Positions 11,128 to 21,400 of a stretch of DNA of 64,000 nucleotides are shown here, in pieces. The DNA comes from Mycobacterium sp. GA-0227b. Lineage in GTDB: Bacteria; Actinomycetota; Actinomycetes; Mycobacteriales; Mycobacteriaceae. Position 1 is the first letter of the stretch. The number at the start of each line of letters is the position of its first letter. The stretch lies in assembly GCF_001499855.1 (NCBI RefSeq), contig NZ_LQIK01000030.1, forward strand, positions 1 through 64,000, given 5' to 3'. Both the position numbers and the translations under genes were made by a program. A model generated the notes under the pieces. That model was not told the DNA's origin, searched no databases, and saw only the letters and a program-made list of their open reading frames with translations.

Positions 11128-12308
11128 CACGCACCTGCCCATCCGGCCCGCGGATCGAAGCCGCTGGCCCGCTCCGCTTTCGCGTAGGCCTCCAGCGCCT
11201 CGGCCGCCTCACCCTCGAGGTTCGGCGGCACCGCCACCTTGACCGTCACCAACAGGTCGCCGTGGCCGCCGGAGCGTTTCGGCACACCGCGTCCGCGCAC
11301 GCGCAGGATCCGGCCGTCCGATGTGCCCTTGGGCACCCGCACACCGACCTTGCCTTCCAGCGTCGGCACCGAAAGCGTTGTACCCAAGGCCAATTCATGG
11401 AAGCTGACGGGAACGGTGACGGTGAGATCATCGCCGTCGCGGCCGAACACCCTGTCGGGCCGCACGTGGACGGTCACGTACAGGTCGCCCGACGGTGCGC
11501 CGCGAAGACCCGCTTCGCCCTGGCCCGCCAACCGGATCCGCTGGCCGTCCTCGACGCCGGGCGGGATCCGCACGTTGATGGTGCGAGTTCGGGTGGTCAC
11601 GCCGGTGCCCTTGCACTCCTGGCAGGGGTGCTCGATGATCGACCCGCTCCCACGGCATTCGGTGCACGGCTCGGAGAATCCGAACGCGCCCTGGTTGCGG
11701 TTGATCACCCCGGAGCCATTACAGCTCGGGCAGACTTTCGGGCTGGTACCCGGGCGCGCCCCGCTGCCATGACAGTTGGTGCACGGCGCCGGACTGGTGA
11801 GCCGCAACGGCATCGCCACGCCCTTGGTGGCCTCCAGGAACGACAGCTCGGCCTCGGTCTCGAGGTCGTTGCCGCGCCGTGGCCTGCTGGGGCGTGGCTG
11901 CTGGGCCCCGCGACCGAAGAGACCACCGAAGAGGTCGCCGATGTTCGCGCCGCCGGTTTGACCTGCCGCGTCGAACAGGTCGTTCAGGTTGAACTCGACG
12001 CCGCCGTCCGAGCCGCCGAAGCCCCCGAAGCCACCACCGCCGCCGAACCGGCCGCGACCGAACCCGCCGTTGGCGAACAACCGCCGGGTCTCGTCGTACT
12101 CCTTGCGCTTGGCCGGATCGGTGAGCACCTCCTTGGCCTCGGACACCGCCTTGTACCGTTCCTCGGCCGAGGAATTGCCCGGGTTTCGGTCGGGATGGTT
12201 CTCCGCGAGCAGCTTTCGCGCCGCCCGCTTGATTTCCTGATCGCTGGCGTCGGAGGAGACGCCGAGCTCCTTGTAGAAGTCTTTCTCGACCCACTCACGT
12301 TGGGCCAT
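11127..12308 (-). CDS. dnaJ1: DnaJ1 co-chaperone (Hsp40)
   Basis: A full 393-residue DnaJ. The J domain (about 8-80) contains HPD in AENHPDRNPG. A Gly/Phe-rich linker with four GGF/GFGG runs follows, then a zinc-binding region with four CxxCxGxG-type repeats (CTNCHGSG, CPSCNGSG, CTECRGSG, CQECKGTG) and the C-terminal substrate domains. It stimulates DnaK ATP hydrolysis and delivers clients. The ribosome site AAGGAGGTGA precedes ATG 12308. It is 23 bases after grpE and overlaps hspR by one base. Confidence 0.96.
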   Translation of the reverse strand: MAQREWVEKDFYKELGVSSDASDQEIKRAARKLLAENHPDRNPGNSSAEERYKAVSEAKEVLTDPAKRKEYDETRRLFANGGFGRGRFGGGGGFGGFGGSDGGVEFNLNDLFDAAGQTGGANIGDLFGGLFGRGAQQPRPSRPRRGNDLETEAELSFLEATKGVAMPLRLTSPAPCTNCHGSGARPGTSPKVCPSCNGSGVINRNQGAFGFSEPCTECRGSGSIIEHPCQECKGTGVTTRTRTINVRIPPGVEDGQRIRLAGQGEAGLRGAPSGDLYVTVHVRPDRVFGRDGDDLTVTVPVSFHELALGTTLSVPTLEGKVGVRVPKGTSDGRILRVRGRGVPKRSGGHGDLLVTVKVAVPPNLEGEAAEALEAYAKAERASGFDPRAGWAGA

Positions 12309-12331
12309 ACCGCGTCACCTCCTTACCGGTG

Positions 12332-12961
12332 TCACTCCTCGTCTGATTCTGCTGGTTCTGCCGCCGCATCGCCGCCGTTATCGGCGGCTTCGGGACCGTC
12401 GGGCACCGTGTCGACCACGCCCACCATGGCGTGGCGCACAACCTGCTCGCCGACCTTGTAGCCGCGCCGCATCACCGTGCCCAGCACGGGGTGAGTGCCT
12501 TCCCCCTCGTGTTGCACGGCCTCGTGCAGTTCCGGGTCGAACTCGTCGCCCTCGGCACCGAATGCCGAAAGTCCCTGTCCCTCAAGAACACTGACGAGCT
12601 TGTCGGCCACCGCCTTGAGGGGACCGCTCTCCAGGTCACCGTGGCTGCGGGCACGATCGAGGTCATCGAGGATCGGCAGCAGCTGCGTGATGACCGAGGC
12701 CTTCGCCCGGTCGGCAGCCAGCTGCTGATCGCGCAGCGCCCGCTTGCGGTAGTTGGTGAAATCGGCCTGCACCCGCTGCAGATCGCCGAGCAGTTCGGAG
12801 GCCTTGTCGGCCTCTGCGCCTGCGCTCTGCGGCGAGGGCTGGTCCGGCGCCGGCCCACCTGGGGCCGGCTCGGAACCTGCTTCTCTCACTTCACCGGTGA
12901 CCGGATCGATGCGCCGTTTGTCGGTGACGGTCACCGGCTCGTACGGATCGTTTCCTGTCAC
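12332..12961 (-). CDS. grpE: GrpE nucleotide-exchange factor
   Basis: A 209-residue GrpE. A charged disordered N-terminus is followed by a long coiled coil (ADKASELLGDLQRVQADFTN onwards) and a beta-rich head with the family signature FDPELHEAVQHEGEGTHPVL. It releases ADP from DnaK. The start is GTG, overlapping the dnaK stop by four bases (GTGA), so translation is coupled to dnaK. Confidence 0.95.
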   Translation of the reverse strand: MTGNDPYEPVTVTDKRRIDPVTGEVREAGSEPAPGGPAPDQPSPQSAGAEADKASELLGDLQRVQADFTNYRKRALRDQQLAADRAKASVITQLLPILDDLDRARSHGDLESGPLKAVADKLVSVLEGQGLSAFGAEGDEFDPELHEAVQHEGEGTHPVLGTVMRRGYKVGEQVVRHAMVGVVDTVPDGPEAADNGGDAAAEPAESDEE

Positions 12962-14823
12962 TTGTTCTCCTTGTTGTTCGAGTCGTCGTCGACCACCTCG
13001 GCGTCCACGACGTTGTCGTCGGCCGGCGCTCCGGCGTCCGCGCCGCCGCCTGCCGCCTGCTCGGCCTGAGTGGCCTCATAGATGGCCTGGCCGAGGCCCT
13101 GCGACTCGACGCCCAGCTTCTCCATCGCGGACTTGATCTCGCCGATGTCGGTGCCTTCGAGCGCCTTCTTGGCATCCGCGATGGCCGCGTCGACCTTGCT
13201 CAAAGTGTCCTCGGGGACCTTCGAGCCACCTTCGGCCTCACGCTGCTCCTTGACGAACTTCTCCGTCTGGTAGACCAGCGACTCGGCCTGGTTGCGGACG
13301 TCGGCCTCTTCGCGACGCTTGCGGTCCTCCTCGGCGTGCGCCTCGGCGTCCTTGACCATCCGGTCGATCTCTTCCTTGGACAGGCCGGAGCCCTCCTGGA
13401 TACGGATCGTGTTCTCCTTGCCGGTGCCCTTGTCCTTCGCCGTCACGTGCACGATGCCGTTGGCGTCAATGTCGAACGTGACCTCGATCTGCGGCACGCC
13501 GCGCGGGGCCGGCGGGATACCGGTGAGCTCGAAGCTGCCGAGCAACTTGTTGTGCGCGGCGATCTCGCGCTCGCCCTGATAGACCTGGATCTGCACCGAC
13601 GGCTGATTGTCGTCGGCGGTGGTGAAGGTCTCCGACCGCTTGGTCGGAATGGTGGTGTTGCGCTCGATCAGCTTCGTCATCACGCCACCCTTGGTTTCGA
13701 TACCGAGGGACAGCGGCGTGACGTCAAGTAGCAGAACGTCTTTCACCTCACCCTTGAGCACACCGGCCTGCAGCGCGGCGCCCACCGCGACAACCTCGTC
13801 CGGGTTGACGCCCTTGTTGGGCTCCTTGCCGCCGGTCATCTCCTTGACCAGATCGGATACCGCGGGCATCCGCGTCGAGCCGCCGACCAGCACCACGTGG
13901 TCGATGTCGGACACCGAGATACCGGCGTCCTTGACCACCTGCTGGAACGGCTGGCGGGTACGGTCCAGCAGATCCTGGGTGATGCGCTGGAACTCGGCGC
14001 GCGTCAGCTGCTCGTCGAGGAACAGCGGATTCTTGTCCGCATCGACGGTGATGTAGGGCAGGTTGATCGAAGTGCTCTGCGAACTCGAGAGCTCGATCTT
14101 CGCCTTCTCGGCGGCCTCCCGCAGCCGCTGCATGGCCATCTTGTCCTTGGTCAGGTCGATGCCCGAAGTGCCCTTGAACTTGTCGACCAGCCAATCGACG
14201 ATCCGGTCGTCCCAGTCGTCGCCACCGAGGTGGTTGTCACCGCTGGTGGCACGAACCTCGACCACGCCCTCGCCGATCTCGAGCAGCGAGACGTCGAACG
14301 TACCGCCGCCGAGGTCGAAGACCAGGATCGTCTGCTCCTTCTCGCCCTTGTCCAGGCCGTAGGCCAGCGCGGCCGCGGTCGGCTCGTTGACGATGCGCAG
14401 CACGTTGAGGCCGGCGATCTGGCCGGCTTCCTTGGTGGCCTGACGCTGAGCGTCGTTGAAGTAGGCGGGCACGGTGATGACCGCGTCGGTGATGTCCTCG
14501 CCGAGATAGCTTTCGGCGTCGCGCTTGAGCTTCTGCAACGTACGGGCGCTGATCTCCTGCGCGGTGTACTTCTTGCCGTCGATCTCCACGGACCAGTCGG
14601 TGCCCATGTGACGCTTGACCGAACGGATGGTCCGGTCGACGTTGGTCACCGCCTGGTTCTTGGCGGGCTGGCCGACCAGCACCTCACCGTTGCGCGCGAA
14701 CGCGACGACGGACGGCGTGGTGCGGGAGCCCTCGGAGTTGGCGACGACAACGGGATCGCCACCCTCCAGTACCGCGACGACGGAGTTGGTGGTCCCGAGG
14801 TCGATTCCGACCGCACGAGCCAT
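12958..14823 (-). CDS. dnaK: DnaK chaperone (Hsp70)
   Basis: A 621-residue Hsp70 starting MARAVGIDLGTTNS at ATG 14823 behind GGGAGGAAC. It has the nucleotide-binding domain (phosphate loop DLGTTNS, DLGGGTFDVS, VGGSTRMP), the VLLLDVTPLSLGIE linker region, the substrate-binding domain and an acidic C-terminal tail ending DDDSNNKENK. It is the first gene of the heat-shock operon and is controlled by two HAIR operators. It also acts as HspR co-repressor in actinobacteria (family knowledge). Confidence 0.98.
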   Translation of the reverse strand: MARAVGIDLGTTNSVVAVLEGGDPVVVANSEGSRTTPSVVAFARNGEVLVGQPAKNQAVTNVDRTIRSVKRHMGTDWSVEIDGKKYTAQEISARTLQKLKRDAESYLGEDITDAVITVPAYFNDAQRQATKEAGQIAGLNVLRIVNEPTAAALAYGLDKGEKEQTILVFDLGGGTFDVSLLEIGEGVVEVRATSGDNHLGGDDWDDRIVDWLVDKFKGTSGIDLTKDKMAMQRLREAAEKAKIELSSSQSTSINLPYITVDADKNPLFLDEQLTRAEFQRITQDLLDRTRQPFQQVVKDAGISVSDIDHVVLVGGSTRMPAVSDLVKEMTGGKEPNKGVNPDEVVAVGAALQAGVLKGEVKDVLLLDVTPLSLGIETKGGVMTKLIERNTTIPTKRSETFTTADDNQPSVQIQVYQGEREIAAHNKLLGSFELTGIPPAPRGVPQIEVTFDIDANGIVHVTAKDKGTGKENTIRIQEGSGLSKEEIDRMVKDAEAHAEEDRKRREEADVRNQAESLVYQTEKFVKEQREAEGGSKVPEDTLSKVDAAIADAKKALEGTDIGEIKSAMEKLGVESQGLGQAIYEATQAEQAAGGGADAGAPADDNVVDAEVVDDDSNNKENK

Positions 14824-14855
14824 AGTTGTTCCTCCCTGAGTAGTCCTGCTAAGGG

Positions 14856-14876
14856 TCTGAGTGCACCGCACTCAAG
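14856..14876. promoter_or_regulatory. HAIR operator, dnaK-proximal
   Basis: TCTGAGT-N7-ACTCAAG. The right arm is perfect and the left arm has two mismatches to CTTGAGT. It lies 33-53 bases upstream of the dnaK ATG and is probably a lower-affinity HspR site. Confidence 0.75.
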
Positions 14877-14910
14877 ACTGCGCCGACGTACCCTACCCTG
14901 TCAACTCAGA

Positions 14911-14931
14911 CTTGAGTCTGATCCACTCAAC
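14911..14931. promoter_or_regulatory. HAIR operator, dnaK-distal
   Basis: CTTGAGT-N7-ACTCAAC, one mismatch from the HspR consensus, 88-108 bases upstream of dnaK. A TTGACA -35-like hexamer (leftward, at 14899-14904) overlaps its edge region, which fits repression by promoter occlusion. The site also lies 57 bases before the divergent hemerythrin gene and could influence it. Confidence 0.85.
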
Positions 14932-14987
14932 TGTCGAAGGGATCAACGGGGCCGTCGCTTGATTTGTTCCCGAGTAGCGTCGAGGGG

Positions 14988-15464
14988 ATGTGTCAATACT
15001 GCGGATGCCGGGACATGCCGCTGATCCGCGACTACATCGCTGAACATGCGCGCGTGCTCAGCCTCGGCGGTGAAGCGGTCCGCGCAATCGACCGCAGCGA
15101 TCTCGACCGCGCGAGGCGCCTGCTCGCCGAGATGGCCGAGGAACTGGAGTCGCACTGGCGCGGCGAGGAGAACGGGCTGTTCAAGGTGATGGCGCGCGAG
15201 GAGTTGTTCGCCGAGCACATCGATCCGCTGATCCGTGAACACCGCGAACTGAACGAGCTACTCGCCAACGTGGACCTGACGCGCGCTGATCATCAGCGCG
15301 CGATCCGCGATGCCGTGGAGGAACTCTGGGAGCACACCAGAAAGGAAGAAGACGGGATCTTCCCGGCCGCGCTGACGTCTCTGGACGGCAATGAGTGGGA
15401 CGCGGCGATCGAGGCGTGGCACGAGGCCCATCCGAACTGCGAGATGGTCAAGTGGAGCGTGTGA
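14988..15464 (+). CDS. Hemerythrin-domain (HHE) protein
   Basis: A 158-residue four-helix bundle with iron-ligand histidines and carboxylates: IAEHARVLS, ESHWRGEENGLF, IREHRELNE and WEHTRKEEDGIFP. This is the HHE pattern that binds a non-haem di-iron site for oxygen, NO or peroxide sensing or storage. An N-terminal MCQYCGCRD adds three cysteines that could bind metal or sense redox. The start is ATG 14988. It is divergent from dnaK with a shared HAIR-containing upstream region, and followed after 51 bases by another di-iron-type protein. Confidence 0.85.
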   Translation: MCQYCGCRDMPLIRDYIAEHARVLSLGGEAVRAIDRSDLDRARRLLAEMAEELESHWRGEENGLFKVMAREELFAEHIDPLIREHRELNELLANVDLTRADHQRAIRDAVEELWEHTRKEEDGIFPAALTSLDGNEWDAAIEAWHEAHPNCEMVKWSV

Positions 15465-15515
15465 GCCTCCTGCGAATCGGCCACTCTGCAGCAGAAATCG
15501 GCGGACCATTGACCG

Positions 15516-16238
15516 ATGGAGACCATCGTCGACGAGATCGGGCCAGGCATCTACCGCCTGTCCACCTTCGTCCCCGGCATCACCGAACAGGGCTTCACCT
15601 TCAACCAGTTTCTGCTCACCGGCGACGAACCGTTCCTATTCCACTGCGGCCACCGCCAACTCTTCGGATCGGTTTCTGAGGCCCTCAATCGCGTTGTGCC
15701 GCTGGAGAAACTGCGGTGGATCGCGTTCGGCCACGTCGAGGCCGACGAGTGCGGCGCCGTGAACCTGCTACTCGACGCGGCGCCCAACGCGGAGGTCATT
15801 CACAGCGCTCTGGCCTGCATGGTTTCGCTGGTCGACTTGTGCGACCGCCCGCCGGTCGTGGCGCCTGAGGACGGCGTGCATGACATCGGCGGGCATAGGT
15901 TGCGCTTCATCGGCACGCCACATGTCCCGCACAACTGGGAAGCCGGCCTGTGGTTCGACGAGACGACGTCGACGCTGCTCGCCGGCGACCTCTTCACCCA
16001 CGTCGGCGCGGGCCCCGCGGTGACCGAAAACGACGTCGTCGAACCCGCGCTCGCGGCTGAGGAAGTCTTCCACGCCACCGGCCTGACCACCAATCTGCAG
16101 CCGATGCTGCACATGCTCGCCGACCTCCAGCCGACGACACTGGCGCTCATGCACGGGGCTTCCTACGCCGGTGACGGTGGGCGGCAATTACGCGCTCTCG
16201 CCGAGGGATACGCCGCGATGGCAGAATCGCGGCAATGA
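15516..16238 (+). CDS. FprA/ODP-type di-iron metallo-beta-lactamase-fold protein
   Basis: A 240-residue MBL-fold protein. Metal motifs read HVEADE (about residue 73), TPHVPH, AGDLFTH and MHGASY, that is H-x-E-x-D ... H ... D ... H. This is the oxygen-binding di-iron (ODP) pattern of flavodiiron proteins and not the HxHxDH zinc pattern of hydrolases. It lacks a flavodoxin domain. A role in oxygen or NO sensing or reduction is inferred. It sits between a hemerythrin and a DinB-like gene, and its stop overlaps the latter by four bases (ATGA). Confidence 0.82.
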   Translation: METIVDEIGPGIYRLSTFVPGITEQGFTFNQFLLTGDEPFLFHCGHRQLFGSVSEALNRVVPLEKLRWIAFGHVEADECGAVNLLLDAAPNAEVIHSALACMVSLVDLCDRPPVVAPEDGVHDIGGHRLRFIGTPHVPHNWEAGLWFDETTSTLLAGDLFTHVGAGPAVTENDVVEPALAAEEVFHATGLTTNLQPMLHMLADLQPTTLALMHGASYAGDGGRQLRALAEGYAAMAESRQ

Positions 16239-16858
16239 CAGCCGCCCAGCGTGAACGCGCCGCACTCGTCGAAACCATGCGCACCGTCGGCCCCGATGCG
16301 CCGACCTTGTGCGGTGACTGGACGACCCGCGACCTCGCCGCACACCTGGTGGTCCGCGAGCGCAGGCTCGACGCCACCCCCGGCATCGCGATTCCCGCCC
16401 TGGCCGGCTACACCGACAAGGTCCAACGCCAGACCGCGTCGAGCACCGAGTGGGACGATCTGCTGGCCAAGGTCGCCTCGGGGCCGCCGCTGTTCTCACC
16501 GTTCAAGCTTCTCGACCCGGTGGCCAACATGGGCGAGATGTTCATCCACCACGAAGACGTGCGGCGAGCCCAATCCGATTGGGAGCCAAGGCCTCTCGAC
16601 GACGACACGATCAAGGCGCTGAGCCGCTCACTGCCCCTGATGGCGAGGATGACATTGGCCAAGGCGCCCGCGCGGATGACCCTGAAGACCCCGCAGGGCA
16701 AGGTGCTCGCCACCGTCGGGAGGGGGCCCGCGCTGACCCTCACCGGTGAACCGCCGGAACTGCTGTTGTTCATCTCCGGCCGCGACGCCGTTCGGGTCGA
16801 CTTCGACGGCGACGCCCAGACCGTCGCCTCGGTCCGGGCCAACCGGCGGGGGCTGTAG
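16235..16858 (+). CDS. TIGR03085-like metal-binding (DinB/MDMPI-fold) protein
   Basis: A 207-residue protein of the mycothiol-dependent maleylpyruvate-isomerase/DinB superfamily. An N-terminal four-helix bundle contains CGDWTTRDLAAHLVVRERR and a central FIHHEDVRRA with metal-ligand histidines. The C-terminal TLTGEPPELLLFISGRDA resembles TIGR03085 and SCP-like tails. It probably binds a divalent metal and may use mycothiol, but the reaction is unknown. It is translationally coupled to the di-iron MBL gene. Confidence 0.75.
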   Translation: MTAAQRERAALVETMRTVGPDAPTLCGDWTTRDLAAHLVVRERRLDATPGIAIPALAGYTDKVQRQTASSTEWDDLLAKVASGPPLFSPFKLLDPVANMGEMFIHHEDVRRAQSDWEPRPLDDDTIKALSRSLPLMARMTLAKAPARMTLKTPQGKVLATVGRGPALTLTGEPPELLLFISGRDAVRVDFDGDAQTVASVRANRRGL

Positions 16859-16884
16859 GCGGCTTGCCGCTTAAGCTGGCCGCC

Positions 16885-17829
16885 GTGAGTTCATCGCTGG
16901 ATTTCCGTGTCTTCGTCGAGCCTCAGCAGGGTGCCACCTACAGCGACCAACTCGCGGTCGCGCGCGCCGCAGAGGAACTCGGCTACTCGGCGTTCTTTCG
17001 ATCCGACCACTACCTCGCGATGAGCGGCGACGGCCTGCCGGGTCCGACCGACTCCTGGGTCACGCTGGCCGGCATCGCCCGCGAGACGTCATCGATCCGG
17101 CTCGGCACAATGGTCACCTCCGCGACGTTCCGGTATCCGGGCCCGTTGGCGGTCTCGGTCGCGCAGGTCGACGAGATGAGCGGCGGCCGAGTGGAATTCG
17201 GCATCGGCGCCGGCTGGTTCGAGGCCGAGCATCAGGCGTACGCGATCCCTTTCCCGTCGCTGCGGGAACGCTTCGACCGGCTCACCGAACAGCTCGAGAT
17301 CATCTCCGGCTTCTGGACGACGCCGCAGGGCCAGACGTTCGACTACTCGGGCGAGCACTACACGGTCGTGGAGTCCCCCGGGTTGCCCAAGCCGTCGCAG
17401 GCGCCCCACCCGCCGATCATCATCGGAGGGCAGGGCGCCAAGCGGACGCCGGCGTTGGCCGCGAAGTTCGCCGCGGAGTTCAATGTGCCGTTCGTGCCGC
17501 TGGAAACGGCCAAGACCCAGTTCGAGCGCGTCGCCGCCGCCGTCTCGGAGGCCGGTCGGTCCGCGGAGTCGATGACGTACTCCGCGGCGTTCGTGCTGTG
17601 TGCGGGGCGCGACGACGCCGAGATCGCCCGACGGGCGGCCGCAATAGGCCGTGAGGTCGACGAGCTCCGCAGCAACTCCCCGACGGTCGGCACCCCGGCC
17701 GAGATCGCCGACAAACTCGGCGCCTTCATCGACGCCGGGGTGCAGCGCGTGTACCTGCAGGTTCTCGACATGTCAGACCTGAAGCACCTCGAGTTCTTCG
17801 CCGGCGAAGTGATCCCTCAGTTCCGCTGA
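16885..17829 (+). CDS. LLM-class, F420-dependent-type oxidoreductase
   Basis: A 314-residue TIM-barrel luciferase-like monooxygenase family protein. Family landmarks are FFRSDHYLAM, SSIRLGTMVTSATFRYPGPLA, VEFGIGAGWFEAEH and PIIIGGQGAKRT. Such mycobacterial proteins usually use coenzyme F420; the substrate is unknown. GTG 16885 is chosen because homologous sequence begins with SLDFRVFVEPQ. It lies 26 bases after the preceding gene and may share its transcript. Confidence 0.82.
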   Translation: MSSSLDFRVFVEPQQGATYSDQLAVARAAEELGYSAFFRSDHYLAMSGDGLPGPTDSWVTLAGIARETSSIRLGTMVTSATFRYPGPLAVSVAQVDEMSGGRVEFGIGAGWFEAEHQAYAIPFPSLRERFDRLTEQLEIISGFWTTPQGQTFDYSGEHYTVVESPGLPKPSQAPHPPIIIGGQGAKRTPALAAKFAAEFNVPFVPLETAKTQFERVAAAVSEAGRSAESMTYSAAFVLCAGRDDAEIARRAAAIGREVDELRSNSPTVGTPAEIADKLGAFIDAGVQRVYLQVLDMSDLKHLEFFAGEVIPQFR

Positions 17830-17890
17830 GCACGCGCCCGAATGTGACGCGAACCTTCGATCCGTACCCCTGAGCGCTTACTATCGGCCC

Positions 17891-18358
17891 GTGGCGCGAA
17901 ACGGACCTCCCGACGACCCGAACTATCCCGACAACGACCCCACCGCCTACATCGACTACGGCGACGACGGTGGCTACGGACAACCGCCCGTTCCCTGGTA
18001 CCGCAAGCCCGCGGCTCTGGTTGCCTTCGGCGCGCTCGGCGCATTGGTCGTCGCCCTGATCGTGTGGGGACTCGCCAACCTGATCAGCAACGACGACACC
18101 AACACCGAACCGACCTCGTTGACTCCGCTGACCACGACGACACGCACGGCGACGGCCACCACGACCGCGACACCTGAAACCGTTACGGAAACCGTCACCC
18201 CCACCACCACCGCGCCGCCGACCACGACGACCACAGAGCCGACCACCACCACGACCACCACGACGACCGTGCCGCCGACGACCAGCATCAGCACCAGCAC
18301 GGAGACCAGCACCGAGACGGTCACCGAGACCGTGACGGCCCCGCCGCCAGGGCCCTAG
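17891..18358 (+). CDS. Single-pass membrane protein with Thr-rich outer tail
   Basis: A 155-residue protein (GTG 17891). An acidic, Pro- and Tyr-rich cytosolic N-terminus ends in the motif PVPWYRKP. One helix (about residues 42-62, ALVAFGALGALVVALIVWGLA) follows, then about 90 residues that are mostly Thr, Pro and Glu. The PWYRKP-helix-Thr-tail arrangement closely resembles the C-terminal anchor of the Hsp70-like protein at 28678 (PLPWYRRP). No enzymatic domain is present. The outer tail could be O-mannosylated and cell-wall spanning (inference). The function is unknown. Confidence 0.7.
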   Translation: MARNGPPDDPNYPDNDPTAYIDYGDDGGYGQPPVPWYRKPAALVAFGALGALVVALIVWGLANLISNDDTNTEPTSLTPLTTTTRTATATTTATPETVTETVTPTTTAPPTTTTTEPTTTTTTTTTVPPTTSISTSTETSTETVTETVTAPPPGP

Positions 18359-18472
18359 CCCCCGTCGAGGTCGGCCAACCCGCCTCTCCACCGGCTTGTC
18401 GGTTATCAACCGCTTCGCCGGCAGATTTGCGATGATCAATGCGCAAATTGACGGCGCGGGAGATATCGGGGG

Positions 18473-21400
18473 ATGGCCAGTCCGCCAAGTGAAATCGCCG
18501 ATCGGTGTGGGTCATGTGGTCATGACCTCCGCGCCGGAGCACGCTTCTGCGACGCCTGCGGAGTCCGGGTTACCCCACAGCAGCCCGACGGTGAGCACAA
18601 GCACGTAACGGTGCTGTTCGCCGACGTTGTCGGCTCGATGCAACTCGCGGCGCGGCTGGACGCCGAGCGGCTGCAAGAGATCATGCACGAGCTGTTCAAC
18701 CGCGCTGGGGCGGTGGTGCAGCGCTACCAGGGAACGGTCGACAAGTTCACCGGCGACGGCTTGATGGCATTGTTCGGCGCTCCAAGGGCTCTCGAAGACC
18801 ACGCACTGCGGGCGTGCATCGCAGCGCTGGAAATCCAGTCGGCAGCCCGAGAGCTCGCGGAGGAAGTGCTCAACCGGGACGGTGTCGCCCTGCACTTGCG
18901 TGTCGGACTGAACTCCGGTGACGTCATCGCCGGTGAGATCGGCTCGGGCCCGGGCAGTTACACGGCAATCGGTCATCCCGTCGGGATTGCCCAACGAATG
19001 GAGGCGGCCGCTGCGCCGGGCGGCGCCTTGTGCTCGATGTCGACCGCTCAGCTCGTGGAAGATGCAGCGCGGCTCGGCCCTGTTCGTGAGATCGCGGTCA
19101 AAGGAAGCGTCATGTCCGTGCCGGCGCGCGAACTTCTCGGCGTTGAATCCGATCGAATCATCCTGGGCCGCAACGAGGGATTGATGCTCGGCCGCGACGC
19201 CGAGTTGGCTCGACTAGGCAACCTCTTCGCGGCACGACGGGGGTCGCTGGTCGGGATAGTCGGCGGCCCCGGGCTCGGCAAGAGCCGGCTCATCCGGGAG
19301 TTCAGCACGATAGCGGCCGACGAAGGCGCCCAGGTGGTGGTCGCCCGCTGCGAAGCACACACCACAAAGCTCGCATTCCGAGCGGTGACGCGGTTGCTCC
19401 GCGCCATGTTCGGCGTCGAGGGGCAAAGCGACGACGACGCTCGCCGGCAAACGTTGGCGGCCTGTGCAGGCCTGCAACCGTACTCGATGGATGCGCAGAT
19501 CCTGTTCGACGCCATGGGTATCGCAGACCCGGACGCTCCTGCGGTGCAGATCGGAGCCGACGGCCGACGTCGGCGACTGGTGGAATTGATGGGCCGAACC
19601 GTGCGGGCACACCCGACCAGATTGGTGTTCGTTCTCGACGACGCGCACTGGATCGACGAACCCAGCGACGCCGTCCTCGCCGAATTCGCCGCGATGCTCG
19701 CCCCGACGACGTCGATATTCATCACAACCTACCGTCCCGAGTTCCATGGAGCGTTACACCGTCATTCGCAGCACACGCTGACACTTCAACCATTGACGAA
19801 GACAAAAACGCTGGAGCTGCTGGGCCAGATCCTCGGCACGGACCCGTCGCTGGCAGGTGTCGCCGACCGGATCGCCGACGCAGCGGCCGGGTATCCGTTC
19901 TTCGTCGAGGAGATCGTTCGCGATCTCGCCGGTCGCGGAGCGCTGTCCGGAAGCCGGGGCAGCTACCGATTGATCACGCACATCGGCGAAATATCCGTTC
20001 CTGCAACTGTTCAGGCTGTGCTCGCAGCTCGCATCGATCGCTTATCCGCCGACGCCAAGGCGATCCTGAATTCGGCGGCCGTGATCGGTACCCGGTTCGA
20101 TGTCGAAACCCTCCAGGTGCTGCGCACACAAGCGCTGTCACCAGGCTTGGTCGAGCTGGTAGCTGCCGAATTGATCGACCAGACGGAATTCGTGCCGCGC
20201 CAACGCTATTGCTTTCATCATCCGCTGGTGCGCACGGTCGCCTACGACTCGCAGTTGAGCGGCACCCGGTCCCGAGCGCACCGTAACCTGGCCGCCGCCA
20301 TCGAAGCGCGTGACCCTCACGCCGCCGACGAGAACGCGGCGTTGATCGCGACCCACCTCGAAGCCGCCGGTGATCTGCCAGATGCGTACAGATGGCACAT
20401 GCGTGCGGCGGAATGGCTCCGGCCGCGGGATGTGCGTGCCGCGGGCGCGGAGTGGGACAGCGCTCGGCGCGTTGCCGACCAACTCTCCGACAACCACGAC
20501 GAGGTCATCAAGATGCGTGTCGCTCCGCGCGCCATGTTGATGTCCAAACTGCTGTACACCGGCGACGCCCCGGACACCGATGAGCGGTATGCAGAGTTTC
20601 ATGATTTGGCGACGGCGGCCGGTGACCTCAAGTTGCTTGCTCTTGGTACGGCCGGGCGCATCTTCTCTCTGACGGTTAATGGCTTCCGAATTTCCGACAC
20701 TGCGCCTTTGTTGCCGCAACTGGACGCGCTCGCAGCGAGTCCCGGCCTGGATGCGGAGACACGAGGAATCGTCCTGAACTCGCTGGCCTACGCCCGATTC
20801 GCAACTTGTGGATTCGAAGCTGCCCTGCTGGCGGCCAACGCAATCCTTGATCTGGTACCGGAAATGCCGCCGATCGAAGCGGCTCCCGCCCTGGCACTTC
20901 GCGGCACCATCGAGACATGTCTGGGTGACCACGAGATCGGTCGACGGCATCTCGAAGAGGGAAGTCGACAAGCGCGCTCGCTTCCTGCGGTCAACTATGC
21001 GTCGGTGCACATCTACTGGGCGGTGATGTTGACCCTGGGACTGTACGAGGCAGCCGGCCTGGTCGACAGCACACGTGACGCGCTCAGCCGTGCCGAGGCG
21101 TTCGGCGATGCCTGTGGCATCGTCATCGCGCAGTGGGCATACGGCACGGTCCTGCTGCGGGCGGGCCAGGAGCACCGTGAGGAAGCGGTGGACGTGCTCC
21201 GACGCGCGCGGACGAACATCTTGAAGCACCGGGTGGGGGTGGTCGGATTGACCACGATTGTCCGCGATCTTGCAGTGGACGATGCAGGTCGAGGAGCAAG
21301 AAGCCAAGCGATCGACGAACTTCGAGCTCTCCAGGCGCAAAGCAGCGGTTGCTCACCGGTTTTCGGTGTGGTCGGCAGTGAGGCACTGGTCCAACTCCTC

